Source of the DNA: Dermanyssus gallinae
Taxonomy: Eukaryota > Arthropoda > Arachnida > Mesostigmata > Dermanyssidae
Length of the DNA stretch: 64,000 nucleotides
Assembly (NCBI GenBank): GCA_003439945.1
Contig: QVRM01006019.1
Coordinates: forward strand, 62,001-126,000
Reading direction: 5' to 3'
Part shown: positions 11,307 to 22,956 of the stretch, one piece after another
Layout of the letters: each line of letters begins with the position of its first letter
Numbering within the stretch: position 1 is the first letter of the stretch
Translations under genes and position numbers: made by a program
Notes under the pieces: model-generated
The model's input: only the letters and a program-made list of their open reading frames with translations
Told to the model about the DNA's origin: nothing
Databases searched by the model: none

Positions 11307-12177
11307 GGGAGACCAAATAGTTACATTAATATATAGCAAAGCGGTTTTGCGATAGATTTGCAACACGTTTGTTCCATCTACCGTAAGGTGTATATTTTAG
11401 AGTATTAGTGTAAGTGTTCGTCGGTAATGTTCCGTTCTTAATCCACTACATAATACGGTCATGCGCGAGATATTAGAGAGGGGGGGGGGGGTTGTCTAAC
11501 TACCTTTAGCAGAAATTTGCGTTGGCGCGAGACGCTGTAGAGTTAATCATTTGCTGCGCTCCCTGGGGCGCGTGCTTCCTGCGCGAAGTGTCGCGGTGAA
11601 AAGAAAAAAAACCCTTGCTGGAGACTTGCTTCCAGGGCAGATATCTGAGCAACACCCGGGGGTCTAGCTGACAACTACGCCACTGTAACAGAACATTTAG
11701 GTTGAACTGGCGAATAAATATGCTTGATCTATTAAACCGCTGCAGCGAGGACTGCCAGGACTGCGAGGACTGGCAAACGATTCTATAAGTTGCTTAACTG
11801 TCCGAATCATTCGAATCTGTTAACAGCTCGACATGTGCAAGAATTTTACAAGAGTCTGCTCCCGAGTGTTTATGCGGCTGCGCAAGCATCGGTGCGCAAC
11901 TGTTGAGTACACGTTGTTGATACGGCTCTCTCGTAAACGCGGCCAATATTTTCGTTGAGCGGTGCTGTTTTTTGTGCCAGCTTTTCTCTGTGTTTAACGT
12001 AAAAATCCGTCTGAGTAGAGATGTTGACGTACAATTTACTCTCTAATAAACAAATGTGAACCTTAATAGCGATCGAATGTAATTAAATTGTAGAGAAACA
12101 TGAAAGCATGCCAGTCAGTAGGCATATGCATGTTATTAACGCAGCCCCAGACCGTGTTTCGTGTTGCGCGATGTTCT

Positions 12178-12178
12178 A

Positions 12179-12263
<85 letters not shown>

Positions 12264-12264
12264 T
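12178..12264. repeat. (ATT)n microsatellite
   Basis: About 29 ATT/TTA units. It lies at the 3' side, read on the minus strand, of the SINE-like unit at 12265-12480 and is probably its expanded tail. Confidence 0.95.
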
Positions 12265-12480
12265 TATTTAATTATTTTTTTTCCGTAAGGCAATTGCCCG
12301 TGTACGGCTTTTTCGTGTCATGGCTAATTTTAATCCACTCCGGCATTTACCTTGTCTAAATTGGAAACCATGCAAACCAATTTAAGAGTGGCCGGTCTTG
12401 GTCTCGAAGCCAGTCCTCCCGAATGCAAGGCAAAGGCTTTGCCACTAAGCCATCTTGCTCGGTTCCCAGAGCTATTAGCG
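12265..12480 (-). repeat. tRNA-derived SINE-like element with (TAA)n tail
   Basis: On the minus strand the head reads gcaagatggcttagtggc (A-box-like), then a B-box-like GGCTTCGAGACC about 35 bp on. A tRNA-unrelated body follows, then a poly(TAA) tail (12178-12264). The order head-body-simple tail is typical of SINEs. It resembles a tRNA but does not close into one. Confidence 0.55.
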
Positions 12481-12645
12481 ATACAAGTGTCACTTACGCG
12501 GGTTCATTTAGTATGTCATTGACATTGTTAGTTTGAAAAACATTGACGTTTGAGGGTTTAAATACGGAGGTACCCGTACTCGGTTGCACACAAAGAGAGA
12601 GAGAGAGAGAAAGATAAATTGAGATGAAGTAAGCTGGCTTCATAA

Positions 12646-12705
12646 CGAACAGAACGTGAACTGAGCCAGGCTCATTCAGCGCTGGCTCAGTTTACGTTCT
12701 GTTCG
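12646..12705. repeat. Short hairpin, 23-bp stem and 14-nt loop
   Basis: Arms 12646-12668 and 12683-12705 pair along 23 positions with one non-Watson-Crick position (a G-U pair in plus-strand RNA). It resembles a compact small-RNA precursor or a tiny inverted repeat. No flanking gene is visible; 12706-13935 hold nothing I can support. Confidence 0.85.
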
Positions 12706-13935
12706 GCCCTTGTCGCAATTAGTTTTATAAACGATGTTTTGCTTGCTTCTGCTGAGTTGGGAGGCAGGTTTCGTTTTATCTTTCGGTCGGTGTCATCTCT
12801 TGTGCTGCTGCTGCCTATGCATAACATTGTCTCACAAGGGCAACGAGGAAAGAAGTGCGTGGCAGAAGAAAGAGAGAGGAGCCGGCTAAAAGCTACAGCG
12901 AGGCCACTTCCCAACTGAGTAAAGGCTACAGCCAGGCCGCTTCTTAGCCGGCTTGCATCTCTATTTGCCTCCTCCTCCTCCTGTTGACGAGGAATGTCTT
13001 CCAGTCGTTGTGGTCCGTCGCCTTGTTCGCGTCAAGCGTGCGCTACTGTGCGATGGAAAGCTGTGACGGACGGCCGGGCTGTTAATAGAGACTCACGTGC
13101 CCAACTAGAACACTCACTCTAATTGAGCCCCTAGTATTAGACAGCTCATTGCTCAACGAGGAAACGATAAAAATGTTGGTGTATCCTCCAACCTAACGGG
13201 ATTTATTCGAAATACTCAAGAAACATATCTCTCAATAAACTTACTAATCGAACGGCTACCGTGCGTTCATGCCCCAATGTTCTGTGCCGTCAAACCATTT
13301 ACATACGTTTTTTAAATGTAAATCTGACTAGGTTGCATACTTAGAAGAACAGCTTCGGTAAAATGAGACTTGTGCGGAATATGTTAAAAGTACGTTTCCT
13401 AAGTAAACGCAATAGCTACCCAATCGGAAGGAGTAACCGACTACAGGAACGGCTCATATTGTTTGCTGCCATATGTACACCGATGGAGAATAACCAAGAT
13501 GGCACGCAAGCTAAACACCTATTTTTGTTCTCAAAATGCAAACATTGTCGAACCTGTTATATATTGTTGATTTACCTTGCTGGTACCTGGCCTTATACTT
13601 CCTGGAACAACAACCAGGTTTTAGAGGACCTACTGGGAAATAGGAAACGCATTCACAGACAGCACTGCAGAAACTCGTCTGCAAGCATGGGCCGCTGCTA
13701 GGGGCTCCAGCCCACTAAAAGCCAGTCATATATGTATCCCCGCAGGAACTGCATACGCATAACTTCAAACGATAAAAACGGAGAGTAGTTTAAAAAACTA
13801 ACTTTCTCGGGGCGCCCGGCGGGACTTTCTCAAGAAAAACAATCTCTCTCCACTCAATTGCGACGAATGTTCTCAGTAGTACGATCACTACTGGTCATGT
13901 CGTTATGTCAGTTGATGATAGGCTGTATGCGCGTC

Positions 13936-14240
13936 TTAAGCGCGCCGTTGTGAGCCGTCGTTAGGTAGTTTCGCACGCTGGAGAATCCATGTCGGGCAGC
14001 ACAGGCCTGTGTGTTCAGACGTGTCTTCGGTTTTGCTCTGACAGTTCTTGCAGAATGGGAATGTAGCCCTTTCAATCTGAATAGGTGAGACTAAAGAGGT
14101 CTTACTCGGCCCCCGGGCACTCCGTCTGGCATGAAGTCCTATTCGGCCTGCCCCGTCGAGGATTTTAATCCTTTCTTCCTTATTCGGCCTTACCGGGCTG
14201 TCCCACATGCGGCGTCGTTCAATGTCTTTCAATTCTTAGA
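13936..14240 (-). pseudogene. LINE ORF2 C-terminal fragment
   Basis: The minus-strand frame of 98 codons ends with FCKNCQSKTEDTSEHTGLCC, a Cys-x2-Cys-x10-His-x3-Cys pattern usual at the C-terminus of LINE reverse transcriptase proteins, preceded by a basic segment. No RT core lies upstream on that strand, so it is an isolated fragment. The family within the LINEs is undetermined. Confidence 0.6.
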
Positions 14241-15719
14241 AGACTGCACTGTTCAGAACGAAAATATCGACTGACTGATCTATATAGGCTATGGTGATTC
14301 TCAGAACGGCAACGCGTTGATTTCAACCAGCTAGGTAGCAGTATATTGTTTTGGTAAAGCCGTGCTGGTACACTCAAGCGTGCCCGTAGATGTAATTAAT
14401 TAAGTCAATTGGTTAAATATGTGAATAATAAGAAGTTTCCTAAAATAATGCAAGTAATAAAATATTGCGCAACAGGTTTATCGATGTTAACGCAGGTACT
14501 GAGATTTGTAGTCCGGATCCGGGCTATCTTGGTATAAGCTGTTACAGATGAAGTATAACGACTTGACATTTGCATGAGGTATCTTTTTTTAAATATAGGA
14601 GTGATCAATGCGGTTATAAAACCATAACTAGCGGGAAGCTGTTCAATTATATATAAGCTGCCTACATATATTATTCTCGTTCTAGTAATCATACGACTGC
14701 CAGCAAACTAAGTTGGTTTGGTATCGATAGAACGTGCGCCACTACTTATGTATGCGTTAATAATAGTGCCCTTTATTGAGCCTAAGTCAGAAATTTGAGT
14801 TGAGTGTTTTGTCATTCCGGTTGTTAGGTTAGGTTAAAATTACCAAGATACAAATTAACCCTATCATCCTGCGTGTGTTACGTACGACAGAATGTATATT
14901 GAGTATAGTAGGTTTAGTTTAGGTTTTGAATGCGTTGTGTACGAGTCTCAGCATGTCCCAGCCGGGGCATTAGAAGCATAAAAACGCAAAATTCTAATAA
15001 ACTCTTAATTTAAGTGAAAGTCAAATGCGACAGCTAGTCAACGATCTACTCTGGATTTGTGTACTTAGCCATGTTTCCGTTTGTAATATTAGTATTCCAT
15101 TTTGATTAGGAATTATGTTAGTATCATATAGTATTGTATAGGCGTGTGGTATCTAAGAAGGCGTTTGGCAACAGGCTTTGCGGTTAAGCTTGCACTGAGG
15201 TAAAGTGCTGTTGTTGCGTTTGACACGCGCATCTGTTTGCAACTAACCGCGCAGTGGCATAGCTATGAAGTAGCGGAAAATAGGCAGTAGGCCTAGTTTT
15301 TAAATGATAAGTTGGCCAAAAAAAAGTTGCGGACAAGGTATCTTTTCAGGTTTCTCCAAGTCGCTCAATTTTGCCCAGTGCTTGACAGAAGCATCGTGGC
15401 GTGTGCTGGTGCTGCAGATAGGCAGACTTGAGCAGTAAGAACAAAGGCCAGCGCACGGAGTCTATTGTTACAATAGCCACTCAACCAGTAACAGTGAAGA
15501 AGATGGGCTGGTTTTCTTTTTACCATAGACGCGTTTGCCATGCGCTACGGCGGCGCTCTTTCGCCTGCAGAGGGCTTTTTTCGTTGTCCGGCGCAAGTAA
15601 TACTAGTAATAGTGCGTTTCTAAGCGAAGATGAATAGCAGGGCAATTATTCATCAGGCACACTAGAAGAATTGCTTTGCTTTCGGCGGGGGCTAAGACAA
15701 GCATTTCTTTTCGCAGTCA
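14241..15719. other. Unassigned AT-rich stretch
   Basis: No recognisable coding, tRNA-like or repeat unit. A 69-codon plus-strand frame (15428-15637) has no features. Confidence 0.5.
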
Positions 15720-15865
15720 GTACGCGACGTCGCCAATCGCCTCGTTCGCTTGTCTCTCCAGCAGCTCCGGTGTCCGGGTCTGAACGGTGATGACAAGGTC
15801 GTCAGCGTAGGCATGGAGGTCGGCTCCGGAGGAAAGGTTCCCAACCAAGGGCGCCAAGCTTTAGT
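15720..15865 (-). pseudogene. R1-like RT active-site fragment (minus)
   Basis: The complement of 15740-15840 encodes ADLHAYADDLVITVQT, the catalytic YADD motif in R1-type context. Only about 45 codons survive. It abuts an oppositely oriented RT fragment at 15938. Confidence 0.7.
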
Positions 15866-15937
15866 GCACCCCTTTAGTCATATTAAAGGTCATTCCTTGG
15901 CATGTAGCCATTCTGAAAGAAAGCTTGATCGTCCTAG

Positions 15938-16195
15938 ATGACGGCATTTAGGAACAGCGGTCCTTCCTGCAAGCGACCGGCTACCCGCTCGGGCTATAAT
16001 CTCAGGCCGCTTCTCTTCTCAGTCAAACTAAGTGATCTTGTGCTGGGTCTCATTCATGACCACAGCCGCTATGTTCGTATAACTCTCTATGCCGATGATC
16101 TCGTTCGTAAAGCGTCCATGTTGAATCTAAAAATGCGTCTGGGGTACTGGAGGACGTGTACAGCATTACAAGCTATAAAGTCCAAATTCAGGTGA
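15938..16195 (+). pseudogene. LINE RT active-site fragment (plus)
   Basis: An 85-codon frame holding RPLLFSVKLSDLV and ITLYADDLV, matching the RT region between the SPLLFNL-type motif and the catalytic YADD. The upstream and downstream parts are gone. Its orientation is opposite to the neighbouring fragment at 15720-15865. Confidence 0.65.
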
Positions 16196-16459
16196 GAGGG
16201 CCTGAAAAGAAGTGCATGGGCTTATTTTGGGCGGTGCTTCTACAGAATTTATCCGCCTTCAACTTCTGCTTGCGTTTCACTGCAAGAGTTCCGTTGGCGC
16301 ATGCTGTGCCTGAAATCTGTCGCCAACGCGCTGGACGACTAGATCAGCCACGTGCAGTATTATTTTGACAAAGTGTCTGTGCCCTTCTTTTTTGTCAAGG
16401 GGCTTTTTATATAGAACAGGAGGGAGCTTGGCTTATCGCATGACACTCGCGCCGTTGTT

Positions 16460-16570
16460 TGGGCAGAATATGGGAGCTGCCTCCAAATTAATTCACGGAA
16501 AAAATGCAATGAAGTTTTGCTGTGGGCTGTCGACTGGCAGCCAACAAAATTGCAGATTTTGGTTTAGGAT
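16460..16570 (+). repeat. LINE-A-associated repeat, copy of 19295-19400
   Basis: The segment gggagctgcctccaaattaa and following bases match gggagctatctcgaaataaa at about 19303 with scattered differences. In the 19 kb copy it lies just upstream of the RT frame, so it is a pre-RT piece of LINE-A. Confidence 0.5.
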
Positions 16571-16771
16571 CTGCCTTGTGGGACAAGGTCATCAGCCTAG
16601 GCGCATAACTTGTCCAATAATTTTAAGAGTTCCGCTATGCATAGAATGAAGCCAAGGAGCTGGCGGCGTCTCCCTGCACTGCGCTCTTTTTCGAATGTTC
16701 AGTCTCTTGTATGCGCTGGTTTCTATTTTTGATTATATGAATGTCACAGACTAGTATGGTGCGCAAGAGGC

Positions 16772-17400
16772 TTAACATTCTATTACTCGCACAGTATTTG
16801 TAGGTCTATGTCTATGTCTACTTCCTTGAATGAATCCATGTTGTTTAGCCGAGATTTTTATTTTTGTAGCGAAGTACAGCTTCTCGGCTACAAATGGTGT
16901 TAGAATATTGTAAATAACGCTAGCGAAGGCCATGCTCCTGTAATTGTTTGAGTTCGTGGGGTCCCTTTTACTCTCAAACATGGCCCACATGAGGCTTTGC
17001 TCTTGCCACTCACCAAGAATCCAGCGCCCTGATGTAGACTTTTGTCGTCGAGGTGTAGAAACGGTTTCAGGGTTTCGTAGCCTCTCGTGCTAGCAGTGTA
17101 AAGTTGGCCGCTAAAATGTTTCTTGAATGTCTCCATTGTTAAAAAGTAGGAGTCCAGAAGAGCCACATTTCTCTCGCGCAATTAAGAGCCAAAGTTGTTC
17201 TAAACTTGTACATGCTGTATTCGTTGGACTTTTCGTGGCGCTGCCTTTTTATGCGCTGTTTTTGTTGTGCAGGTTTTGTTCAGGTTTAGTTGTGTTTTTG
17301 TTGTCCGAGAACTACTTACTTGCCTTATTCGTTTGCATCCTCTGGCGAACCAGAGCGTGTTGTTATTTTTGCAGCAAAGTAAATGGATTACCAACTTTTC
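16772..17400 (-). mobile_element. LINE-A-type fragment: linker and RT 5' part (minus)
   Basis: On the minus strand a basic linker (NTLWFARGCKRIRQ, about 17350) precedes an RT N-terminal segment at 17000-16800. That segment has KRDPTNSNNYRSMAFASV and KISAKQHGFIQG, corresponding to the NYRxI...NQHGFxxG blocks of LINE RTs. No active site follows. The linker part is repeated in diverged form near 23040-23300 as part of the large direct duplication. Confidence 0.65.
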
Positions 17401-19150
17401 TTTTGTATGCCACTAACCTTGTTCGTACTGTCAGAATAGCTGTAATGCTTGCACGAGTCGATGGGCGATTGACACCGACGCTCGGGTACAGGCGTGTGGC
17501 CGTATAAACTCAACTTTACAGTGCTCGTAATGTGCCGAGGCGACGGCAGGGAGGTCAACCCACATAGTGATGGTTCAGTTGCTGGTTCCATTTCATCGAG
17601 AATACGTCGGGCTTGTACCTCTCATAGGTCCCCTGGTTATCTTACCCTTGCTAAACGGTTGGTGCAGTTCGTCGCCAAGAAGTATTTTTTTTGAACAAGG
17701 TTATTTAATTATTATAAACACAATTACAATGGTATGTTGTTTCATACATTTACAAATATTTGCAAGGAGGATATAGTAATTTAAACCTACTACAGTTACC
17801 ATTGTGTTGGTAAAAAGTTGCAGCCGAAAATCCGTTTAATATCTCACAATTAAATGTGTGTATGTGTTTTTCATCTTTGATCTCGACTCGGTTATACAAG
17901 ATTCTCTAATTTTGTCGGTCAATAAGTCGTACCTGCTTGCAGGCGTTTCCTGTTGTTCCTCTTCTATCAAATTTATTGTCCTGTATCGAATTTTGCATGG
18001 TAAATCTTTGTTCCTTTCTCTCTCGTGTTGTTAAGGTTTTGTTTTAGTTCCCAACACAACTCAAATTTGACGGATTTGAATTAGCCCGCTCTAAAAGGGT
18101 GGTTGGGTGAAGGGAGTCTATCGTGATGCAGAAATCGTAAAGCTTGTAAATTACAATGGGTAAAGCGAACGCTCTTTCCATTCACTTAGCGGACACTGCT
18201 GGCGCCTTATACATGCAATTTTTTTAAACAAAGAAGTGACCTACTCGGTGTGCGGGGTTCAGAGTGGCTTATACATTTAGCAAGATAGTGCATACCATGA
18301 CCAAAACCTCTATACAAGGTTCACGAAAATACGTAAACTAACTGCGCTTAAACCAAATGGACCACGATTTTTTTAAACATGTACCAACGGGCGTGCGCAT
18401 TTACGTGGCAATACAAGGCGTGCTATGTGGTACCCTAATAGTTCTAACGCTAACATCTCTGTTCGTTCCCTTTGCGATCCCGGCTCTCTTACCATTCGAG
18501 TGCAAGTATATTTATATATGAAAGCCCCTGCTACTCATGTTCTCTGGTACTCGTCAGATCTGTTGGCCACATCTCATCCAGCACCACACCCAGCAAAGAA
18601 ACGGAGCCGGACTAAACCGTATCAATAATCGCTCCAGTTGTTTCGTTTTGTGTTCTAGTGTGTGTACCGAACTAAAGACCATGGAGGATTGCATACATCG
18701 GATCAGATGTAAACAATGACAAAGCGTAATGTTGGGCCAAACTACCCAAGCGCATCTAGCTGACAGTTCTATGCTAGTAATGGAATACTAAATGGTTTTA
18801 AATGACTGCCGCGTATTTTTTTGAGAAATAACAGACCATTAGATGCTATACAATGTATGCGTACGATTCTGTCATTTTTAAAGTTAGAACTACTTGAGAC
18901 CTAATAGCCTCGCGCCTCGTCGCTTGAATTGTATTTGGAAAATGCGGGACTACTGTTACTGGCGGTATAATCGTGTATGGGCTATGCGTTTTTATAAAAT
19001 AGTCCTTCTGTGCGTGACTCCATAGTGAAGTCAAAACTATTACATAGAACATGAATGGATGTTTTTATTCCTGCTGCTTCCAAATATGGACTTGCAGAAA
19101 CATACATTATTTTTTACTGAACAATTACTGCGTTCAATACACAAGATGTT
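17113..19150. repeat. Direct duplication, copy A
   Basis: Aligns by eye, with indels and roughly 70-80% local identity, to 22957-25860 in the same orientation. Anchors include gttgttctaaac (17202/23045), gacggatttgaat (18069/24659), the small ORF at 18357/24915, ccagcaccacacccagcaaa (about 18580/25120) and atggatgtttttat (19053/25737). The two copies may be a segmental duplication or two copies of one unrecognised repeat. The limits are approximate. Confidence 0.75.
18357..18521 (+). CDS. Small membrane-type ORF, copy A (54 aa), unknown
   Basis: ATG to TGA, 54 residues: a short polar head, then one hydrophobic segment of about 20 residues (GVLCGTLIVLTLTSLFVPFA), then the tail LLPFECKYIYI. 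Copy B at 24915 keeps start, frame and stop. Over 42 aligned codons I count 25 base differences, 13 of them at third positions, and the only length difference inside the ORF is 12 bp. The flanks carry non-triplet indels. This suggests past or present protein constraint, but the sample is small. It could be a micropeptide, a first exon, or part of an unknown transposon. No promoter or splice donor is evident. Confidence 0.35.
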   Translation: MDHDFFKHVPTGVRIYVAIQGVLCGTLIVLTLTSLFVPFAIPALLPFECKYIYI

Positions 19151-19269
19151 ACATTGCCTGTTTAGTGCTGCCGGGGCTTGTTTTATCTATGAAAAGATCT
19201 GTATCGCAGCCCTTCTACTGTGTCGGGGGAGTCCTTCAACGGAACAGAAGGGAGTTGAGGTTATGACAC

Positions 19270-20735
19270 CGCAATAGATGTGTTGTTTATGTAGAATAGG
19301 GGAGCTATCTCGAAATAAATTTACGGAAAACAAAAGCAACGAAGTTTCGTCGTGGGGCTCGACTGATAGCTATAGACAAAGTTGACTGCGAAGGTCAAAA
19401 TATGGAGTTCGTAAACTGTTTTGGGTACGATCGTTCACAAAACGTATACGTGACAGGCGCCGAGTGGCAATCTTCTCCATAGATTTGGGGATTAGGGACA
19501 TACCTCGGAGACAAACTTCGCTCAGCTGGTGAGATGTCTTGGCCGCATACGTGAATCTGTCGGGAAATCTCTGTCTTTCTCGGACGGCAAGGATTCGCTT
19601 CATATACTTGCTCGCTTAACTATAGCTGGACAGACGCCACCAATTACCGAACCACAAAAAAAAAATGTGGGAACCCCGCAAGGCGACCCATTGAGCTGCG
19701 TCTCCTTCACTCTTCTGCTTGCCGATTTTGTTGATTATATTCGACAAGAGTTCCAGAAGGCCACAGTTGTGATGTACGCAGATGACATAGTGGTCGCTCA
19801 TCACGACCTGGGTGCCATCAAGCGCATCACTTCTCTGGCGGAGGTGTTCCTTGTCTCAAGAGGGCTGGAAATAAACGCCATGAAGACCAAGGCTATGAAA
19901 TTCAGAAGAGGAGGTCGATTGGCTGCTAAAGACGTTATACGTTGCGGCGGCCAATCCTTGGAATTCGGTAACTCTTTCCGGTATCTGGGGCTTCGGCTTC
20001 ATTATACTGGGACGACCTTCACTGCTCACATCGTCGAGAGAGCGCGCACAGCCCTAATTTCTCTTTATGGAGAAATAGGCGATGTCCGGCGACTGTCCGT
20101 CCCGACGGCAGTGGCGCTTTTCTACCTCAAGGTTGTTCCGGCGCTGATGTATGGTCTTGACAGAGTATGGGAACACCTCACTCGGGCAAACTTTGGTTTG
20201 CTTGAAAGGTGTTTTACAATGTACATGAAGCGAGTACTTTGCCTGTCAATGCGGGCAAGGAGCCGCTTTGTGTACCTAATGTCAGGCTGTGCACCAGTTG
20301 TTGAGATCATTCGATTAAGGTTGAAGACGCCGCGTACAGTACCATTCGAGAGCTCTATCTCGGAATGGGAAAATAAAGTTGAACAAGTCCGACGAGAGGT
20401 CGGAGACCTGGATGTTTTCAGGGCCTTTCACCTCTGGTCTGGTCTTGCGTGTGACAATCCGCACGTCTATACCAGATACATAGTTCATGGCTATCATCAC
20501 CTGGTTTGTTCGAATACGAGCTTCCACGAAGAGTACACCGAGTGCGTCTGTCGACTGTGCTCTCAGGCGTGTACGAAGTTTCATGCATCTGCCTGCCTGG
20601 CCCTTGCGAAGAGATCACTGCACTGCCTCTCTCGTATAACATGCCGCGAGGAGCTGAGTGTATAATTGTATAATATGTATAATTGTTCATGTTATATGCA
20701 TACTCAATATGAGTGAAATAAATACGATATATTAC
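19270..20735 (+). mobile_element. LINE-A, best-preserved copy, 5'-truncated
   Basis: Contains pre-RT sequence from about 19295, the RT/C-terminal frame at 19529-20665, and a short 3' UTR with an AATAAA-like signal (gtgaaataaatac, about 20714). The family is spread over the window as minus-strand relics near 6.6-8.1, 16.8-17.4, 21.7-22.3, 37.7 and 56.2 kb. No clean target duplication was found. The clade is uncertain. Confidence 0.8.
19529..20665 (+). pseudogene. LINE-A reverse transcriptase, C-terminal part
   Basis: A 378-codon open frame. GTPQGDPLSCVSFTLLLADF near residue 50 is the PQGDP block. MYADDIVVAHHDLGAIKRI near residue 84 holds the catalytic Asp pair. SFRYLGLRLHYTG near 150 is the thumb entry motif. 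A C-terminal Cys/His cluster (CVCRLCSQACTKFHASAC, about 340-360) probably binds zinc. The enzyme would copy LINE RNA by target-primed reverse transcription. The endonuclease and the fingers of the RT are missing, so the frame survives by chance of recent origin and the copy cannot be autonomous. Confidence 0.85.
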
Positions 20736-20744
20736 CGAACCACT

Positions 20745-21396
20745 CCACTATTTGTTGGGGGACTGGACTGCCAGGGAAAGGTTGCCAAAGTTTTAGCCGA
20801 GGTTGAACACCTTCGAAACTAAATCTTTCTTTACATTTTTAAGCGGTGGCTTAAGCGGCTAACGTACCGTTCGAAACGGGGCGTTGCCATGGCAACCACG
20901 GTTAGCAAAACGTCGCTAGTTCGAGCCCCGGCCGTGCTGGTTGAATTTGTTGGACGTGGTTGTCATTGCCCTGCTGCTACATACCTCTGCTGGAGAAAGC
21001 CTATATAATTCCAGTACGAGAACGCGATGACGATAAATGCATTTAGACGATATCGTGCCACAGGCAATTTAGCCCATTACGAGCGTCTAAAATGTGATTG
21101 TCAGAGCGTTAAAAAAAGCCTTCCGCCAGCTATGTGGTCGGTGCTGGTGCCGGTTCTACTTTCGCTTTAAGCGCTAAGGCTTGCATTAAGTACTACACAA
21201 ACTTTTAGGCGTCTCAGCGATCACTGCACTATTTCTGAACATGGGACGGATGTCAGCACCGCCTAAAGCGCCATTCGTCTGTGTACATCTTGGAAGATGC
21301 AACTGAGTTGTAAAATAAAAACAATATAATAAAATTTAAAAAAAAGCAAGCTGTACTACCTTGCTACCCTGTAGTATTAGTAGTATTACTAGTAGT
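20745..21396. repeat. Spacer with a tRNA-like SINE relic (20855-21030)
   Basis: The plus strand carries an A-box-like tggcttaagcggc at about 20865 and a B-box-like agttcgagcccc about 75 bp later, followed by a non-tRNA body with no clear tail. The box layout suggests a SINE of a family different from the one at 21411. Nothing else is seen in this spacer. Confidence 0.45.
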
Positions 21397-21609
21397 AGTC
21401 TGAAATAAGGTGTCGAGCCCGGTGGAGTGGTGGCTTAAGTCTGCGCCTCGCAACCGGAGGAGACACATAGGTGCGCGGGTTCGAGCCCCACCGTTGCACA
21501 TTTGTATTTATGGGGGTAGTCCGTCTATGAAGCAATGTGAAAAATAGTTCCGTGGACGTTAAATCTTGGCTGAGGGACAACAGCCCGAAAACGTTAGTCT
21601 GATATAAGG
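21397..21609 (+). repeat. tRNA-derived SINE with target-site duplication
   Basis: The body at 21411-21595 starts gagcccggtggagtggtggc (A-box) and has the B-box GGGTTCGAGCCCC at about 21478-21490. A conserved tail follows with tttatggggg and tccgtggacgttaaat. It is flanked by agtctgaaataagg (21397-21410) and agtctgatataagg (21596-21609), a 14-bp duplication with one mismatch. Two more copies of the family lie at 39046-39145 (minus, tail only) and 39378-39595 (plus). SINEs of this type are pol III transcripts mobilised by a LINE; the partner here is unknown. Confidence 0.82.
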
Positions 21610-21639
21610 TCGAGTGCATTACCGAGCACGCTGTATAAA

Positions 21640-22310
21640 ATATCAAATCAAGGGCGCCAACGTTCGAGTAAAGTGGTCAGTCAAGGCCGTTCGCCTTATT
21701 GAGCAAGCAGCTGTCGGGCTACGTGATAACCATCGAAACGGTTATCGGCCTGCATGTATGGTAAGACGGAGTTTCAACGGCTGTGGTTACCTGTATGTTG
21801 CTAAGCATTTATTCGTCTACAGATTACAGTGCCGAACACGGCGGGCAGAGCGTCCATTCATGTATACTGAAAAACATTTCTCGAGTTGTGCAAAGTTTGC
21901 CACTGAGAGATTCTTCCAGACTCTTCTCTTACTAACGCTATAAATCAACACTTGTACAATTTTAAACTTAGAGTTGCTCTGCTGTAGCCAGGGACAACGC
22001 TCAAGTGTCTCTTACAACCGTGTAAGCGGACGCAATTGCTGTCCGCGATGTGCTGTGGAAAGATATAGTAGACCCTGAAACCCAAATACAGAAAAAAAAC
22101 TTAACAGACTCCGCCGATTGCTTGCTACAGATAACTTTATCTACTGCTGCCAATTGATCTTGTCGGCGAAACTTGATCACTCTTGTCCTCCGTGAATTTA
22201 CTTAGCCTCTTACCGTTTAAGTAGGCTTCAGTACCGTCGACGATACTGGACCGGATTTCCCCCCAAGGACGTGGTGTGCAACCACGTTGTCATTCTGTAC
22301 ACAACGACAA
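21640..22310 (-). mobile_element. Decayed LINE-A copy (minus)
   Basis: On the minus strand the corrupted active site VQNDNVVAHHVLGGKSG (about 22305-22255) corresponds to YADDIVVAHHDLGAIK. A segment at 21930-21780 matches the thumb region around 20150-20270 of the 19 kb copy in nucleotide sequence. The order is collinear. No open frame remains. Confidence 0.65.
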
Positions 22311-22956
22311 CCGACGATTTTAAATGCTGCAACTGAGAATTTACTGCACACTGTAGGGCCTAGCAGTCTAGAAACACCGCGGCAGTCTAGAAACGATCTG
22401 TGTTTTCCGAGACGAGCGACCATATACGTCGAACTATAGTCGACACCTTTGGGTGTGGGCTGCGCACACGCGCGAGTGAATACGTTTGATGGGTCGCTCT
22501 GCGACAGTGCTCCGAAGGCTTTACCGCGTTCGCGTGTAAGGGCGGGAGCAGGGTTCTGGTGTTTCCCCTCTCTTTTAGTGCCTGGTTTCTTCTTAGAAAG
22601 CAGACTCTCAAAGTCTCTCTCTCTGCAAATACCTTGATTAGAGAGTTCTCTCCGTACTCTAGAATGTTGGAATCGACCTAAAGATGCGACACAGAGAGAG
22701 CGGCGCAGGAGTTGTGAGTCCCTAGTAAGTAAGTCTGCAGAAATGTGTACCGTTTAACGTCGGCCAAGCGAATAAAGGTCGCCACTAGTCTGATGTACCG
22801 GCCTCATTAGCAATGAAATTATCTTCTTCACTTAAGCCACCCACTCTGCAGCTGTAGCACATACAACACTGTCACTTAAACGGTCCAGACAAGATTTTAT
22901 TTGCGTAAAATCCTCAGGGTTTTATAAGTAGAAATCTCAGGGACATTCAGGACTAC
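22311..22956. other. Unassigned stretch
   Basis: Short frames only. It may be further decayed LINE upstream of the copy just to the left, but no motif supports it. Confidence 0.4.

Noticed and set aside
12100..12359. Poly-Leu and poly-Ile ORFs resembling membrane helices
   Set aside because: Translations of the (ATT)n microsatellite.
17127..17507. 126-codon hydrophobic ORF, possible membrane protein
   Set aside because: Antisense to the LINE linker segment on the minus strand, and the frame is not kept in duplication copy B (23.0-23.4 kb).
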